From NCBI RefSeq assembly GCF_000760295.1, contig NZ_JNBA01000027.1, forward strand, positions 62,001-126,000: a DNA stretch of 64,000 nt, given 5' to 3'. Every line of letters starts with the position of its first letter. The stretch's first letter is position 1. The notes under the pieces were generated by a model, which was given only the letters and a program-made list of their open reading frames with translations, had not been told where the DNA came from and did no database searches. Source of the DNA: Prochlorococcus sp. MIT 0701. Its GTDB lineage: Bacteria > Cyanobacteriota > Cyanobacteriia > PCC-6307 > Cyanobiaceae. Below, in pieces: positions 1 to 9,342 of this stretch. The position numbers were made by a program, and so were the translations under genes.

Positions 1-55
1 GGGCCTCAGACCATCTGATCATTTAGCAGCATTCTCAAGCCCTGCAAGCATCCCC

Positions 56-835
56 ATGACCGAGGCAATCCCGGAAGGATCGTTAGGGAGTCCACTGCTC
101 ACATTCCCACCACTCGAGGAAGGAGTATTGGTCAAGCGCTACAAGCGCTTCCTTGCCGATGTGGAGCTCATCAGCGGCGAAATCGTGACAGCCCACTGCG
201 CCAACACGGGCCCAATGACTGGTGTTCTTCATCCTGGAGGCAGAGTGCGACTACGCCATGCGCCTTCTCCCAAGCGCAAGTTGGCCTGGACATGGGAGCA
301 AGCGGAGGCACCAAGCACCCAGGGCGGCCTCTGCTGGGTGGGTATCAACACAGCCTTGGCCAATAGCCTGATCAGAGCCGCGATTGAAGCCGGACACCTC
401 AAGCAAGTCCTCGGTCCGATCGCAGCAATCCGTCCGGAAGTGACTTATGGAAGCAACCGCCGCAGCCGCATTGACCTGCTTTTAACCCCTGATACCAATT
501 GCTCGGACACCAGACCCATTTACTTAGAGGTCAAGAACACCACCTGGACCGAACACTCCTTAGCCCTCTTTCCCGACACGGTGACAGAACGAGGGCAAAA
601 ACATCTCAAAGAGCTAATCGGTGTACTGCCAGAGTCCAGAGCAGTCTTGGTGCCCTGCCTCAGCCGCCACGATGTCAAAGCTTTCGCCCCAGGGGATAGC
701 GCAGACCCCCACTATGGAAAGCTCTTTCGCCAGGCTCTGGCAGCTGGCGTGGAAGTAATTCCTTGTTGCTTCGGATTTCACCGCGACCAGATCACCTGGC
801 AAGGCCTTAGGCCTACCAAGACGACACAGAGTTGA
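56..835 (+). CDS. sfsA: SfsA family DNA/RNA nuclease-like protein
   Basis: This 259-residue protein matches the SfsA family (sugar fermentation stimulation protein; E. coli SfsA is 234 aa). Visible family motifs are VKRYKRFLADV (about residues 26-36), HCANTGPM (47-54), SNRRSRIDLLL (133-143), YLEVKNTT (156-163) and PDTVTERGQKHLKEL (173-187). The spaced Asp, Glu and Lys of RIDLLL and LEVKN fit the PD-(D/E)XK-type nuclease fold assigned to this family. Its physiological role in cyanobacteria is unknown; the name comes from an E. coli overexpression phenotype. The ATG at 56 is used. It stands alone ahead of amt1 in the same direction, 181 bp upstream. Confidence 0.93.
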   Translation: MTEAIPEGSLGSPLLTFPPLEEGVLVKRYKRFLADVELISGEIVTAHCANTGPMTGVLHPGGRVRLRHAPSPKRKLAWTWEQAEAPSTQGGLCWVGINTALANSLIRAAIEAGHLKQVLGPIAAIRPEVTYGSNRRSRIDLLLTPDTNCSDTRPIYLEVKNTTWTEHSLALFPDTVTERGQKHLKELIGVLPESRAVLVPCLSRHDVKAFAPGDSADPHYGKLFRQALAAGVEVIPCCFGFHRDQITWQGLRPTKTTQS

Positions 836-1016
836 CACAGCAAAAAGAGCTCCAGATGTAACAAAAAGAACTTTCACCCCGGCAAATAGACCTAAAAGCG
901 TCCACTAATCCCATATTTCGTATCAACCTGAACATAAAAAAATCCCAAGTTGAGCAAGTTTCCCCTTTGAGCTATCACAAAGCTTTCCAGCTCGTTTTGC
1001 AGATCTGCTTCTTCCA

Positions 1017-2495
1017 ATGACAACTGCTCCGCTTCCGCCCTCCAGGCGGCGCACGGTACGCCTCCAGGAGGCCAGTCTCCTGGAGGGGCCAATGCTCCTC
1101 CTGCGCAGTATCCGTGGCTTCAGCTCCAATCGCTCACTGACGTGGCTGGCTTGCGTGCCCTTGGCTCTTTTCGGCCTAGGACTCTTCAACCTCTCGGCCC
1201 ATGCCGCCGAGATGCCAGAACTGAATGCTGCCTTCCTGGCCAACAATCTCTGGCTTCTGGTTGCAACGATTCTGGTGATCTTCATGAATGCCGGCTTCGC
1301 GATGGTCGAAGCAGGAATGTGTCGTCAAAAAAACGCGGTCAACATCCTCGCCAAAAACCTATTTGTCTTTGCCCTAGCGGTAACGGCTTACTGGTTCATC
1401 GGCTATTCGCTGATGTACGGCGATCCTGTTTCGGCAGGATGGCTCTATTTCAACGGCCTGTTCTTTGATCCTGCTGTAACCCCTGAACTGATCAGCGAAG
1501 GAGGTCTTGTCCCAAGCGTCGACTTCCTCTTCCAAGCAGCCTTTGCAGGCACCGCTGCCACCATCGTCTCAGGACTCGTTGCAGAGCGCGTCAAGTTCGG
1601 CGAGTTCGTGGTGTTCTCCCTAGTGCTAACTGGTTTCATTTACCCAATCGCCGGCAGCTGGGAATGGAACGGGGGCTGGCTCAACACTGCCTTTGGCGAA
1701 GGCGTTGAATTCATTGATTTCGCAGGCTCCTCGATCGTTCACTCCGTCGGTGCCTGGGCAGGTCTGGTAGGAGCAATGCTGCTCGGTCCCCGCATCGGCA
1801 AATTTGTCGGTGGCAAGGCCCAAGCGATTCCAGGACACAACATGTCCATCGCCACCCTTGGCGCCCTAATCCTCTGGATCGGCTGGTATGGCTTCAACCC
1901 CGGCTCCCAGCTCGCCATGGATCAATGGGTCCCCTACGTGGCTGTAACAACCACACTCGCGGCTGCAGGTGGCGCCATCGGCGCAACGATCATTTCCACC
2001 CTCTACTCCGGCAAGCCTGATCTAACGATGATCATCAACGGCATCCTTGCCGGCCTAGTAAGCATTACAGCGGGTTGTGGCAATCTCACGCTGGTAGGGG
2101 CCTGGCTTGCAGGCCTAATCGGTGGTGTCATTGTGGTGTTCGCGGTCTCAGCCCTTGACTCTTTAGGCATCGACGATCCAGTTGGAGCTTTCTCTGTCCA
2201 CGGCGTCTGTGGCATCTGGGGAACCCTCGTGATCGGCCTTTGGGGCTTTGACATCCAAGGTGATGGTTCCGCCCTTGGGCTATTCGTTGGAGGTGGCGCA
2301 AGTCAGCTTTGGGCTCAATTTGTAGGCTGCGTTGCCTACGCCATCTGGACCGTGGTGACCTGCTGGATTGCCTGGTCTGTCATCGGCGCACTGTTTGGAG
2401 GTATCCGCGTCACGGAAGCCGAGGAAATCGAAGGTCTTGATATCGGTGAGCACGGTATGGAGGCTTATCCCGACTTCGCCTCAGCCGGCAACTAA
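1017..2495 (+). CDS. amt1: Ammonium transporter Amt1
   Basis: This is a 492-residue Amt/Rh family channel that moves ammonium across the cytoplasmic membrane. Eleven hydrophobic segments follow an N-terminal hydrophobic stretch ending SAHAAEMPE (about residues 57-66), which looks like the cleaved leader of other cyanobacterial Amt1 proteins. The twin pore histidines are visible in IVHSVGAW (His about 242) and SVHGVCGIWG (His about 395), and the AGFAMVEAGMCRQKN segment is typical. The first ATG (1017) gives a long positively charged leader; the ATG at 1092 would shorten it and is a real alternative. A rho-independent terminator follows at 2523-2551. Nitrogen control by NtcA is expected from the family, but the upstream sites I see are imperfect. 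Confidence 0.96.
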   Translation: MTTAPLPPSRRRTVRLQEASLLEGPMLLLRSIRGFSSNRSLTWLACVPLALFGLGLFNLSAHAAEMPELNAAFLANNLWLLVATILVIFMNAGFAMVEAGMCRQKNAVNILAKNLFVFALAVTAYWFIGYSLMYGDPVSAGWLYFNGLFFDPAVTPELISEGGLVPSVDFLFQAAFAGTAATIVSGLVAERVKFGEFVVFSLVLTGFIYPIAGSWEWNGGWLNTAFGEGVEFIDFAGSSIVHSVGAWAGLVGAMLLGPRIGKFVGGKAQAIPGHNMSIATLGALILWIGWYGFNPGSQLAMDQWVPYVAVTTTLAAAGGAIGATIISTLYSGKPDLTMIINGILAGLVSITAGCGNLTLVGAWLAGLIGGVIVVFAVSALDSLGIDDPVGAFSVHGVCGIWGTLVIGLWGFDIQGDGSALGLFVGGGASQLWAQFVGCVAYAIWTVVTCWIAWSVIGALFGGIRVTEAEEIEGLDIGEHGMEAYPDFASAGN

Positions 2496-2522
2496 AACCT
2501 GATCGACAACCTGAATCCCATT

Positions 2523-2551
2523 AAGCCCGACCCAGTGCCGGGCTTTTTTTG
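2523..2551 (+). terminator. Rho-independent terminator after amt1
   Basis: A 7-bp perfect stem (AAGCCCG at 2523-2529 with CGGGCTT at 2539-2545) closes a 9-nt loop and runs into seven T residues. It lies 28 bp after the amt1 stop and 50 bp before ispH, so the two genes are probably transcribed separately. Confidence 0.85.
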
Positions 2552-2601
2552 CTTCAAAAGTATTGAGCTGCCCATAGAGTCAGAAGATTGCGGCTGCCAC
2601 G

Positions 2602-3798
2602 ATGGATACACAAGCTTTCAAACGCTCGCTACACCACTCTGAGCGTTACAACCGTAGGGGCTTCGGGCGAGCCAACGAAGTCGCCAGCAACCTTGAGAAG
2701 GCCTACCAAAGCAGCCTCATTGGCTCGATCCGAGACAACGGGTATGTGCTTCAACATGGCCGACTACAGGTGAAATTGGCTGAGGCCTTTGGTTTCTGCT
2801 GGGGAGTAGAGCGAGCAGTTGCGATGGCCTATGAAACCCGGAGGCACTACCCAAGCGAGCGCATTTGGATTACCAACGAAATTATTCACAACCCTTCAGT
2901 GAATGAACACTTACGCGAAATGGACGTGCTGTTCATCCACGCTGAAGAAGGTGTTAAAGATTTTTCCTGCGTCAGTGACGGCGATGTCGTAATCCTGCCC
3001 GCCTTCGGTGCCACTGTTCAGGAGATGGAGCTACTTCATGAGCGTGGCTGTCACATCATCGACACCACTTGTCCATGGGTCTCCAAGGTGTGGCACACCG
3101 TAGAGAAACATAAGAAGCAAGAGTTCACCTCAATTATTCATGGCAAGGTGAAGCATGAAGAGACCTTGGCCACCAGCTCCTTTGCAGGGACCTATCTGGT
3201 TGTTTTAGACCTTGATGAAGCCCAACTAGTCGCCGATTACATCCTGGGCCAAGGAGATCGTGCTGCGTTCATGAAACGCTTTGCCAAAGCATGCTCTGCA
3301 AACTTTGACCCAGATCAAGATCTCCAACGCCTTGGGGTGGCCAATCAGACCACCATGCTGAAAAGTGAAACCGAGGAAATCGGTCGTTTATTCGAGCGCA
3401 CCATGCTCAGGAAATATGGCCCAATCGAGCTCAATAAACATTTCCTTTCCTTCAACACCATCTGTGACGCCACAGAGGAACGGCAACAAGCAATGTTCTC
3501 GCTAGTTGATGAACCTCTAGATCTCCTGGTGGTGATTGGCGGTTTCAACTCATCCAACACCACTCACCTACAGGAAATCGCCATCAGCCGAGGAATCCGA
3601 TCCTTCCACATCGATACCCCAGAACGTATTGGTGATAACAACAGCATCCAACACAAGCCACTGGGAGAAGATCTGTTCATCGAAAGTAATTTTCTACCTG
3701 CTGGGAGCGTGAATGTCGGCATCACCTCCGGAGCCTCAACACCCGATCGAGTGGTTGAACATGTGATTCAGAAGCTGATCGACCTAACCACCGACTGA
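2602..3798 (+). CDS. ispH: 4-hydroxy-3-methylbut-2-enyl diphosphate reductase
   Basis: IspH (LytB) makes IPP and DMAPP from HMBPP in the last step of the MEP isoprenoid pathway, which supplies carotenoids, phytol and quinone tails. The 398 residues match the longer cyanobacterial/plant form, with an N-terminal extension of about 55 residues relative to the E. coli enzyme. The three cysteines that bind the iron-sulfur cluster are visible in [11 protein letters not shown] (Cys66), DTTCPWVSK (Cys157) and [10 protein letters not shown] (Cys288). The TSGASTPD motif near the C-terminus is also conserved. It follows amt1 but is separated by a terminator. Confidence 0.96.
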   Translation: MDTQAFKRSLHHSERYNRRGFGRANEVASNLEKAYQSSLIGSIRDNGYVLQHGRLQVKLAEAFGFCWGVERAVAMAYETRRHYPSERIWITNEIIHNPSVNEHLREMDVLFIHAEEGVKDFSCVSDGDVVILPAFGATVQEMELLHERGCHIIDTTCPWVSKVWHTVEKHKKQEFTSIIHGKVKHEETLATSSFAGTYLVVLDLDEAQLVADYILGQGDRAAFMKRFAKACSANFDPDQDLQRLGVANQTTMLKSETEEIGRLFERTMLRKYGPIELNKHFLSFNTICDATEERQQAMFSLVDEPLDLLVVIGGFNSSNTTHLQEIAISRGIRSFHIDTPERIGDNNSIQHKPLGEDLFIESNFLPAGSVNVGITSGASTPDRVVEHVIQKLIDLTTD

Positions 3799-3860
3799 GC
3801 AACATCCTGGCTTTACATTTGTTAATATCCCCGGCTAACCCCAGCCAGGGATGACCATCC

Positions 3861-4493
3861 GTGCCGCCCTTGTCGATACCTGCCGACGAATACCTGCGCC
3901 TCAGCAACAAATCACAGGTCCGTTGCTATCGAAGTCATTTTTCCGATCGCATGGAGATGCTTGCGCCGCCAAAAAGCGTGGCCGTATATCTTGACCACCA
4001 TCAAGGCTGGTTTCAACGCTGCGCTGCACCCATGGAGGTCAAGACCCTCGATGATCAGTCCTATCTCCTGACCCTTGGTCGATTCGGAAATTTTGGCTTT
4101 GAAGTGGAGCCTTGCATCGGCCTAAAGCTGCTTCCACAGCAGCAAGGGCTCTACCAAATCATCAATGTGGACCTAACTCATCAAGATCAGCCCCTTTGTG
4201 ATCATTACGATGTGGACTTCAAGGCTGGGCTGAAACTTGAGCCATCAGAAACAGAAGCCAGCAAAACTGTCCAACAAACCACCATCGTGAACTGGGATTT
4301 GGATCTTTCGGTGTGGATCCAACTACCGAAAGTGATCACCCTGCTCCCGGATGGTCTTGTCCAGACAAGTGGTGACCAGCTGCTGAGGCAAATCGTGCGA
4401 CAAATCTCGCGACGACTCACCTGGAAGGTTCAAGAAGACTTCCATGCCACCCATGGACTGACCTGCCCACCACGTCGCCATGCAGCTTTCTGA
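3861..4493 (+). CDS. DUF1997 family conserved cyanobacterial protein
   Basis: This 210-residue protein resembles the DUF1997 family found in cyanobacteria and plastids. It has no obvious signal peptide or membrane segment. The central part has alternating hydrophobic and polar residues with short conserved-looking blocks (LGRFGNFGFEVEP about residues 72-84, VNWDLDLSVWIQLPK about 143-157), which suggests a soluble beta-rich fold. The start is a GTG at 3861; an ATG at 3851 is in another frame. It lies 62 bp after ispH. No biochemical function is established for the family, so none is assigned. Confidence 0.8.
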   Translation: MPPLSIPADEYLRLSNKSQVRCYRSHFSDRMEMLAPPKSVAVYLDHHQGWFQRCAAPMEVKTLDDQSYLLTLGRFGNFGFEVEPCIGLKLLPQQQGLYQIINVDLTHQDQPLCDHYDVDFKAGLKLEPSETEASKTVQQTTIVNWDLDLSVWIQLPKVITLLPDGLVQTSGDQLLRQIVRQISRRLTWKVQEDFHATHGLTCPPRRHAAF

Positions 4494-4557
4494 GCAGGTC
4501 AACCCTGTTATCGCCTTGATCTGCAAACCCATTCTCTAAACTGATCACCTGCAATCC

Positions 4558-5127
4558 ATGGTGATGATGGCCGGCTCCGAAACCCCTAAAGCAAAGGGAT
4601 CTGACTCTGACTTAGGACCTCAAGCCAGTACATCGTCAGAATCGATTAACTACTTCTCCGAATTTGGAATTCTCATACTCCGGCTGGGGATCAGCATTTT
4701 GATGGTCCACAACGGATTAGAGAAGCTCCAAAATCCAGAAGGATTCTCGGAATTTGTCATCGGCCAACACCTTGACTTCTTACCAGGCGACCCTCTGCTC
4801 TGGACCTATGCAGCAGCTTTAACAGAAATCATTTGTCCAATTGGAATCGCGTTCGGACTTGCTACTAGGCTCTGTGCGCTGGGCCTTCTATCGACAATGG
4901 CTTTTGCGATTACATACCACTTATTTGATACTGGCCTGCAAGGCTTCCCCTTCGCCGTGGTCGAAAACCATAGCTATGCCTTTGAATTGTCTGGTGTTTA
5001 CGCCACTACTTTCTTTTACTTCCTTTGTGCAGGGCCAGGGCGAATTTCACTGGCAGCAAGGAACAAAGCCAAAGCAAATTCAGTCAGAATGAAACTCATC
5101 AAGGAAATCAATAAAGTCAAAATATAG
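4558..5127 (+). CDS. DoxX family membrane protein
   Basis: This 189-residue protein has about four transmembrane segments and the DoxX family signature, including the first helix ILILRLGISILMVHNGLEKL with the MxxxGxxKL-type ending, and a second block on acidic and aromatic residues (WTYAAALTEIICPIGIAFGLATRL). DoxX-like proteins are small quinone- or redox-linked membrane proteins with no single defined role; a link to thiosulfate:quinone oxidoreductase applies only to the archaeal founder. The first 35 residues are polar and Ser/Thr-rich, so translation could also begin a few codons later (ATG at 4567). The C-terminus is lysine-rich. It stands between a DUF1997 gene and the convergent purH. 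Confidence 0.83.
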   Translation: MVMMAGSETPKAKGSDSDLGPQASTSSESINYFSEFGILILRLGISILMVHNGLEKLQNPEGFSEFVIGQHLDFLPGDPLLWTYAAALTEIICPIGIAFGLATRLCALGLLSTMAFAITYHLFDTGLQGFPFAVVENHSYAFELSGVYATTFFYFLCAGPGRISLAARNKAKANSVRMKLIKEINKVKI

Positions 5128-5168
5128 GGCAACAAAGTAGCTCTATATTAGCTTTGATTATTACTAAC

Positions 5169-6722
5169 TTAATGCAAGAAGTGGCGCTTTCCGGTTAACA
5201 CCATTGCAAGACCAAAATCATCGCAAACAGCGATTGAATCTCCATCACGCTTGCTCCCACCAGGCTGGATCACGGCACGGATGCCATGGCTAGCCGCCAA
5301 GCGCAGCGTGTCGTCAAAGGGGAAGAAGCCATCACTAGCCAAAACAGCACCCCTGGCCTGATCGCCAGCTGCATCAAGGGCTAGACGCGCCGAGCCGACC
5401 CGGTTCATCTGTCCAGCTCCAACTCCGAGACTCTGACCAGCACGAGCCACCACGATGGCGTTAGAGCGCACATGTCGTACCAGGCGCCACGCAAAAGTGA
5501 GATCATCATTTTCTTCAGCAGTAGGCGAGCGTTTGCTGGCCACAGTCCAACTGGTGGGGTCAATCGATTGATCGTCCTGGTCCTGCACCAACACCCCGCC
5601 GAGGATGGTGCGAATGTGATCATGACCAGCCGCATCAACGGCGCCTGGAGCCAGTTCCAACAAGCGTAAGTTGGCCTTGCTGGCAAGAATTTCCCGAGCT
5701 TCTGGGTCAAAGCCTGGTGCCACAACACACTCCAAGAACAAACTGGTGAGCTCCCGAGCAGTCATGGCATCCACCAATCCATTCAGAGCCACGATCCCTC
5801 CAAATGCACTCACCCGGTCAGCATCCAAGGCACGCTTTAAGGCCGACGCCACACCAGTGCCAATCGCGACGCCACAAGGGTTGGTGTGCTTAACCACCAC
5901 GGCAGCATCTTGAACAGCTCGATGAGCCCCATCCATGCCATATCCAAACTCCCGAACAGTGGCCAAGGCAGCTTCCAAATCAAGCAAATTGTTGGTACTG
6001 AGCTCCTTGCCCTGCAACTGAATGGCACCGCCCCAACCCTGCTTCGGAGCGCTGTACCAAGCCGCCTGCTGATGGGGATTCTCGCCATAGCGCAGCCTCT
6101 GCCTAAGGGGAATAGCCTCAAGCCATTGGGAAGCTTGCTCGGTCAGCCGCTCGCCCATCCAATGGCTGATGGCCACGTCATAGGCGGCCGTGTGTTCAAA
6201 GGCTTCAAGGGCCAGCTCGCGACGGAGCTGGCCATCCACACCATCACTTAAAGCCACTAGGAATCTGTCGTACTGATCCGGCCTAGTGAGCACAGTCACA
6301 TGCGCATGGTTCTTTGCCGCCGCTCGCACCATGGCGGGGCCACCGATATCAATATTCTCAATTGCGGTTTCCCAACTCACCTGCGGATTGGCCACTGTTT
6401 CCCGAAACGGGTAAAGGTTCACCACCACCACATCAATAGGAGGGATCTGATGCTTCTCCAGATCGGCCTCATGATCAGGATCGCCCCGCATCGCCAAGAT
6501 GCCTCCATGGACACGAGGGTGCAGAGTCTTCACCCGTCCTCCAAGAATTTCCGCAGCACCTGTGTGCTCAGCAACCCGCGTCACGGGCAGACCGGCCTCC
6601 TCCAGCACTTTGGCTGTGCCACCACTGGAAAGAAGCTGAAACCCATGAATGCGATGCAAGGATTCCGCTAGAGGCACAATCCCATGTTTGTTTGAAACGC
6701 TCAACAAGGCGATGGGAGCCAT
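5169..6722 (-). CDS. purH: Bifunctional AICAR transformylase/IMP cyclohydrolase
   Basis: PurH performs the last two steps of IMP synthesis: formylation of AICAR and ring closure. At 517 residues it is close to E. coli PurH (529). The N-terminal MGS-like cyclohydrolase domain (about 1-145) includes LLSSGGTAK and [12 protein letters not shown]. The C-terminal transformylase domain (about 190-517) includes [10 protein letters not shown], the KHTNPCGVA motif with its catalytic Lys-His, and [10 protein letters not shown]. The ATG at 6722 is used. It is divergent from the carboxylesterase at 6783, with only 60 bp between the two starts. Confidence 0.97.
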   Translation of the reverse strand: MAPIALLSVSNKHGIVPLAESLHRIHGFQLLSSGGTAKVLEEAGLPVTRVAEHTGAAEILGGRVKTLHPRVHGGILAMRGDPDHEADLEKHQIPPIDVVVVNLYPFRETVANPQVSWETAIENIDIGGPAMVRAAAKNHAHVTVLTRPDQYDRFLVALSDGVDGQLRRELALEAFEHTAAYDVAISHWMGERLTEQASQWLEAIPLRQRLRYGENPHQQAAWYSAPKQGWGGAIQLQGKELSTNNLLDLEAALATVREFGYGMDGAHRAVQDAAVVVKHTNPCGVAIGTGVASALKRALDADRVSAFGGIVALNGLVDAMTARELTSLFLECVVAPGFDPEAREILASKANLRLLELAPGAVDAAGHDHIRTILGGVLVQDQDDQSIDPTSWTVASKRSPTAEENDDLTFAWRLVRHVRSNAIVVARAGQSLGVGAGQMNRVGSARLALDAAGDQARGAVLASDGFFPFDDTLRLAASHGIRAVIQPGGSKRDGDSIAVCDDFGLAMVLTGKRHFLH

Positions 6723-6782
6723 GGCAGCAGAGACGAAAGCATTCCGTGGGCCAACCTACGCAGCAGCGATACAACCCCTGCC

Positions 6783-7388
6783 GTGAACGAAAACCTTCTC
6801 CGCGACATTCCCAAAGGTGCTTACTACAGGCTGGTGCTACTGCATGGCTGGGGTGCAGATGCAGACGATCTGATGCCCCTTGGCCGAGAGCTCTGCCAAG
6901 CCATCAAGCCTCCCGTAGAACTAGTGGCTCTACGAGCACAACAACTTCATCCTCAAGGTCTGGGTCGGCAATGGTATGGACTCTTTCCAAGCGACTGGAA
7001 AGCCGTTCCTGATGCGATCTCTCAACTTCAGGCTCGTTTGAAAGCCCTGGAAACCCCAGAAATTCCTCTACAAAGAACGGCTCTGCTGGGTTTCTCCCAG
7101 GGGGGAGCAATGGCCCTGGCCAGTGGTTGTGACCTACCTCTAGCAGGCCTAATCGGCTGCAGTGCATACCCACATCCAAATTGGGTAGCTCCAAGCATTC
7201 GCCCCGCTGTGCTTCTCCTGCATGGGCGCCAAGACGACGTAGTTCCCTACTCCGCCTCTGAACAACTCCTCAAAAGCCTAAAAACAAGCGGATTTGAGAC
7301 GGCATTGGTGAGCTTCGAAGGGGGCCACTGCATTCCGGGAGAACTAATCCCCCGGATTCAGCAAGCTCTGATCTCCTGGTTCCACTAA
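6783..7388 (+). CDS. Alpha/beta hydrolase, phospholipase/carboxylesterase family
   Basis: This 201-residue alpha/beta hydrolase belongs to the phospholipase/carboxylesterase (YpfH, acyl-protein thioesterase) family. The nucleophile sits in GFSQGG (Ser105), the acid is Asp151 or Asp152 in GRQDDVVP, and the histidine is His182 in GGHCIP. The oxyanion-side HGWGADADD motif is at 21-29. No signal peptide is visible, so it should act in the cytoplasm on small carboxylic esters; the substrate cannot be told. The start is the GTG at 6783. It is divergent from purH. Confidence 0.9.
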   Translation: MNENLLRDIPKGAYYRLVLLHGWGADADDLMPLGRELCQAIKPPVELVALRAQQLHPQGLGRQWYGLFPSDWKAVPDAISQLQARLKALETPEIPLQRTALLGFSQGGAMALASGCDLPLAGLIGCSAYPHPNWVAPSIRPAVLLLHGRQDDVVPYSASEQLLKSLKTSGFETALVSFEGGHCIPGELIPRIQQALISWFH

Positions 7389-7403
7389 TCAATCCCGATC
7401 TCT

Positions 7404-7772
7404 TCAAACGAAGGCGTACTCGTACTCCTCGATCTCCTCCCAGTCGTCTGAAGTCAGTTCAAGACCCTCAAACATGGTCTCTTCCCCAACGGAGTCAACG
7501 ATCAAGCGCAAAGAAGGGAAAAGAAAATGATTCTCTTCAGCGTACTGAGCACTAAACAAGCCTTTCTCGCCCCAGAAAAAGCGATCAGTGGTGTGCTCGT
7601 TACGACGAACATTAAGGATCGCCGGTGAGATCAAACCAGATTCGGCGATATAGCGACGAGCTGCCGTCACAGGCTTGTACTCACCGGTTTCGAGATGGAA
7701 AGTAGGCACATGAGCCAACACCCGTTGACCAGCCAGTCGTCTGCGGCTGATCCGCTTGCGCTTCTTAGACAT
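7404..7772 (-). CDS. DUF3155 family protein
   Basis: I place the start at the ATG at 7772, giving 122 residues beginning MSKKRKRISRRRLAGQ; the reading frame stays open upstream to 7982, but that extension looks like non-coding sequence. The protein matches DUF3155, a family confined to cyanobacteria. It has a very basic N-terminus (residues 3-15) and an acidic C-terminal tail (SDDWEEIEEYEYAFV). No membrane segment or signal peptide is present. The charged ends would suit nucleic-acid or protein contact, but the function is unknown. It is convergent with the carboxylesterase, whose stop is 15 bp away. Confidence 0.85.
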   Translation of the reverse strand: MSKKRKRISRRRLAGQRVLAHVPTFHLETGEYKPVTAARRYIAESGLISPAILNVRRNEHTTDRFFWGEKGLFSAQYAEENHFLFPSLRLIVDSVGEETMFEGLELTSDDWEEIEEYEYAFV

Positions 7773-8202
7773 AAACGGGAAACTCCTGTATAGGAGTGCG
7801 ATGGAGAGGGGAACGGGGCGGCTTAGAACCGTCCAGCAGATGGTGCTCAAACAAGATGCAAGAGCTTGGCGATGCCCAAATGTCAGCAAGCCATACTCGG
7901 GGCATCGCAGCACAGCCACAACACCCTGAGGGATCACTTTCAACATGACCGGCCGAGGCCGAGGATCCAACAAAGGACGCATCTACCTCTGCTGTAGCTT
8001 TGGTGACACGATTTGTGCAACCTCTGCTGTGGCTTTGGTGACACAATTTGTGCAACCTCTACCTTGTCCGACCTTGAGCTACAGCCTCTGGACGAGGCTT
8101 TCCAGCAAATCGGCGGTCAAATTTTAATACTTTTTTCAGAATTTTCAAGGTGCAATTCATATCAGCCTCTTGGTGTCGGTGTCCAGAGGCACATCGGTCG
8201 CC
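7773..8202. other. 430-bp gap between DUF3155 gene and histidine kinase
   Basis: This stretch separates two divergent genes and should hold both promoters. Open frames on both strands have no protein-like composition. The only clear structure is the 35-bp tandem duplication at 7986-8055, annotated separately. An AT-rich run (ATTTTAATACTTTTTTCAGA) at about 8119-8138 lies 65-85 bp before the kinase start and could hold a -10 element. Confidence 0.5.
7986..8055. repeat. 35-bp tandem direct repeat, two copies
   Basis: Copy 1 (7986-8020) and copy 2 (8021-8055) are 35 bp each, directly adjacent, and differ at two positions. The unit starts CCTCTGCTGT and ends ATTTGTGCAA; the first five bases of a third copy (CCTCT) follow. 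It lies in the intergenic space between divergent genes. It may be a slipped-strand duplication or a doubled binding site. Confidence 0.9.
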
Positions 8203-9342
8203 ATGAAGCTGTCAAACCGCTTCCTCAATCTGGTGAAGCAACAACTCAGCAGCTTCGAAGCGGAGGCTCCACTAGAGAAGCTTGTGGTCTATATCGCTCA
8301 AGCAAGAGACGGGCGCGCGCCCAGCCTGGAAGCCGTAAGTCAGTGGCCTGCCACAGGGAACAAATCCCTGCCACCTGTAGAGGCAGACCCTGAGCTTCGT
8401 GCACCCTCTCCTGATCGACGCTGGTACCCGCTTCAAGAAGGAACGATCCTGCTTGGAGTACTCAGAGCCGAAAAGCCCCTCTCTTCGCCATCCTGGCCCA
8501 CCCGCCTAGACCGACGGCTGCTTGCTACTGCGAGTGCCATCACCCATTGCCTCAGTCTTGAGCTTGAGCGCGCCAGGCTGCTTGATGAGCTAGCCGAGCA
8601 ACGTGAACAAATCAGCCTGATGGTGCATCAACTGCGCAATCCGCTAGCCGCGCTTCGAACCTATGCCCAACTCTTGATGAAGCGCCTAGAGCCCGATAGT
8701 CGTCACCGCACCTTGATTAAGGGTCTGCTGAGCGAGCAAGCACAACTAGATCGCTATATCTCCAGCCTCGACCAAATCGGCCAGGACAATCTGCCAATAC
8801 AAGCAAGCATCAAGGCCCCATTGCTGCTGCCTCCATTACTGCCACAAGCCACTGATCTCACTATCAGATCCTTACTAACACCACTGATCGAACGCGCCAT
8901 AGCCACATCAGCCTTGCAAAAACGTCCTTGGCATGGACCCAGCCAGTGGCCTGCCTGGACTGAAGAGCTACGTCCTTCAGGAGATGGAGTGGTCGCTGAA
9001 ATCGTGGCCAACCTGCTGGAGAATGCTTTCCGCTATAGCCCTGCAGGCCGCCCTATCGGCCTGTGCCTGCGACAAGACGGAGTATGCGTCTGGGATGGAG
9101 GTGAACCCATCAACAAGCAAGACCGTGAACTCATCTTCAGCAAAGGCATTCGAGGCCAAAGCAGTGGCGATCGCCCCGGCAGCGGCCTTGGCCTCGCCCT
9201 AGGACGCCAACTGGCTGAAGATTTGGGAGGTTCGCTGCAACTGATCACCTCGCCAGCAAACCTTGATCCAGCCCTTCCCAGCGAAGGGAATGCCTTTCTA
9301 CTCAGCCTGCCGGCAGTAACACCGCCAGCAACAGAAGCGTGA
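8203..9342 (+). CDS. Sensor histidine kinase, GAF-HisKA-HATPase (Hik2/CSK-like)
   Basis: The ATG at 8203 gives 379 residues; an upstream TTG at 8170 adds eleven unlikely residues. No membrane segment is evident, so this is a soluble two-component kinase. Residues about 10-125 form a degenerate GAF-like sensor region. The dimerisation box has MVHQLRNPLAALRTYAQLL with the phospho-acceptor His at about 142. The ATPase domain shows an N box (EIVANLLENAFRYSP), a reduced G1 box (WDGGEP) and a G2 box (GLGLALGRQLAEDLGG). This layout fits the Hik2/chloroplast sensor kinase type that links photosynthetic redox state to gene expression, but that assignment is by resemblance. No response regulator is adjacent. 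Its 3' end overlaps the convergent cobS by 41 bp. Confidence 0.85.
   Translation: MKLSNRFLNLVKQQLSSFEAEAPLEKLVVYIAQARDGRAPSLEAVSQWPATGNKSLPPVEADPELRAPSPDRRWYPLQEGTILLGVLRAEKPLSSPSWPTRLDRRLLATASAITHCLSLELERARLLDELAEQREQISLMVHQLRNPLAALRTYAQLLMKRLEPDSRHRTLIKGLLSEQAQLDRYISSLDQIGQDNLPIQASIKAPLLLPPLLPQATDLTIRSLLTPLIERAIATSALQKRPWHGPSQWPAWTEELRPSGDGVVAEIVANLLENAFRYSPAGRPIGLCLRQDGVCVWDGGEPINKQDRELIFSKGIRGQSSGDRPGSGLGLALGRQLAEDLGGSLQLITSPANLDPALPSEGNAFLLSLPAVTPPATEA

Noticed and set aside
7765-8127. Open frames on both strands between the DUF3155 and kinase genes
   Set aside because: They cross the 35-bp tandem repeat and have composition and motif content of non-coding DNA; no family resemblance.
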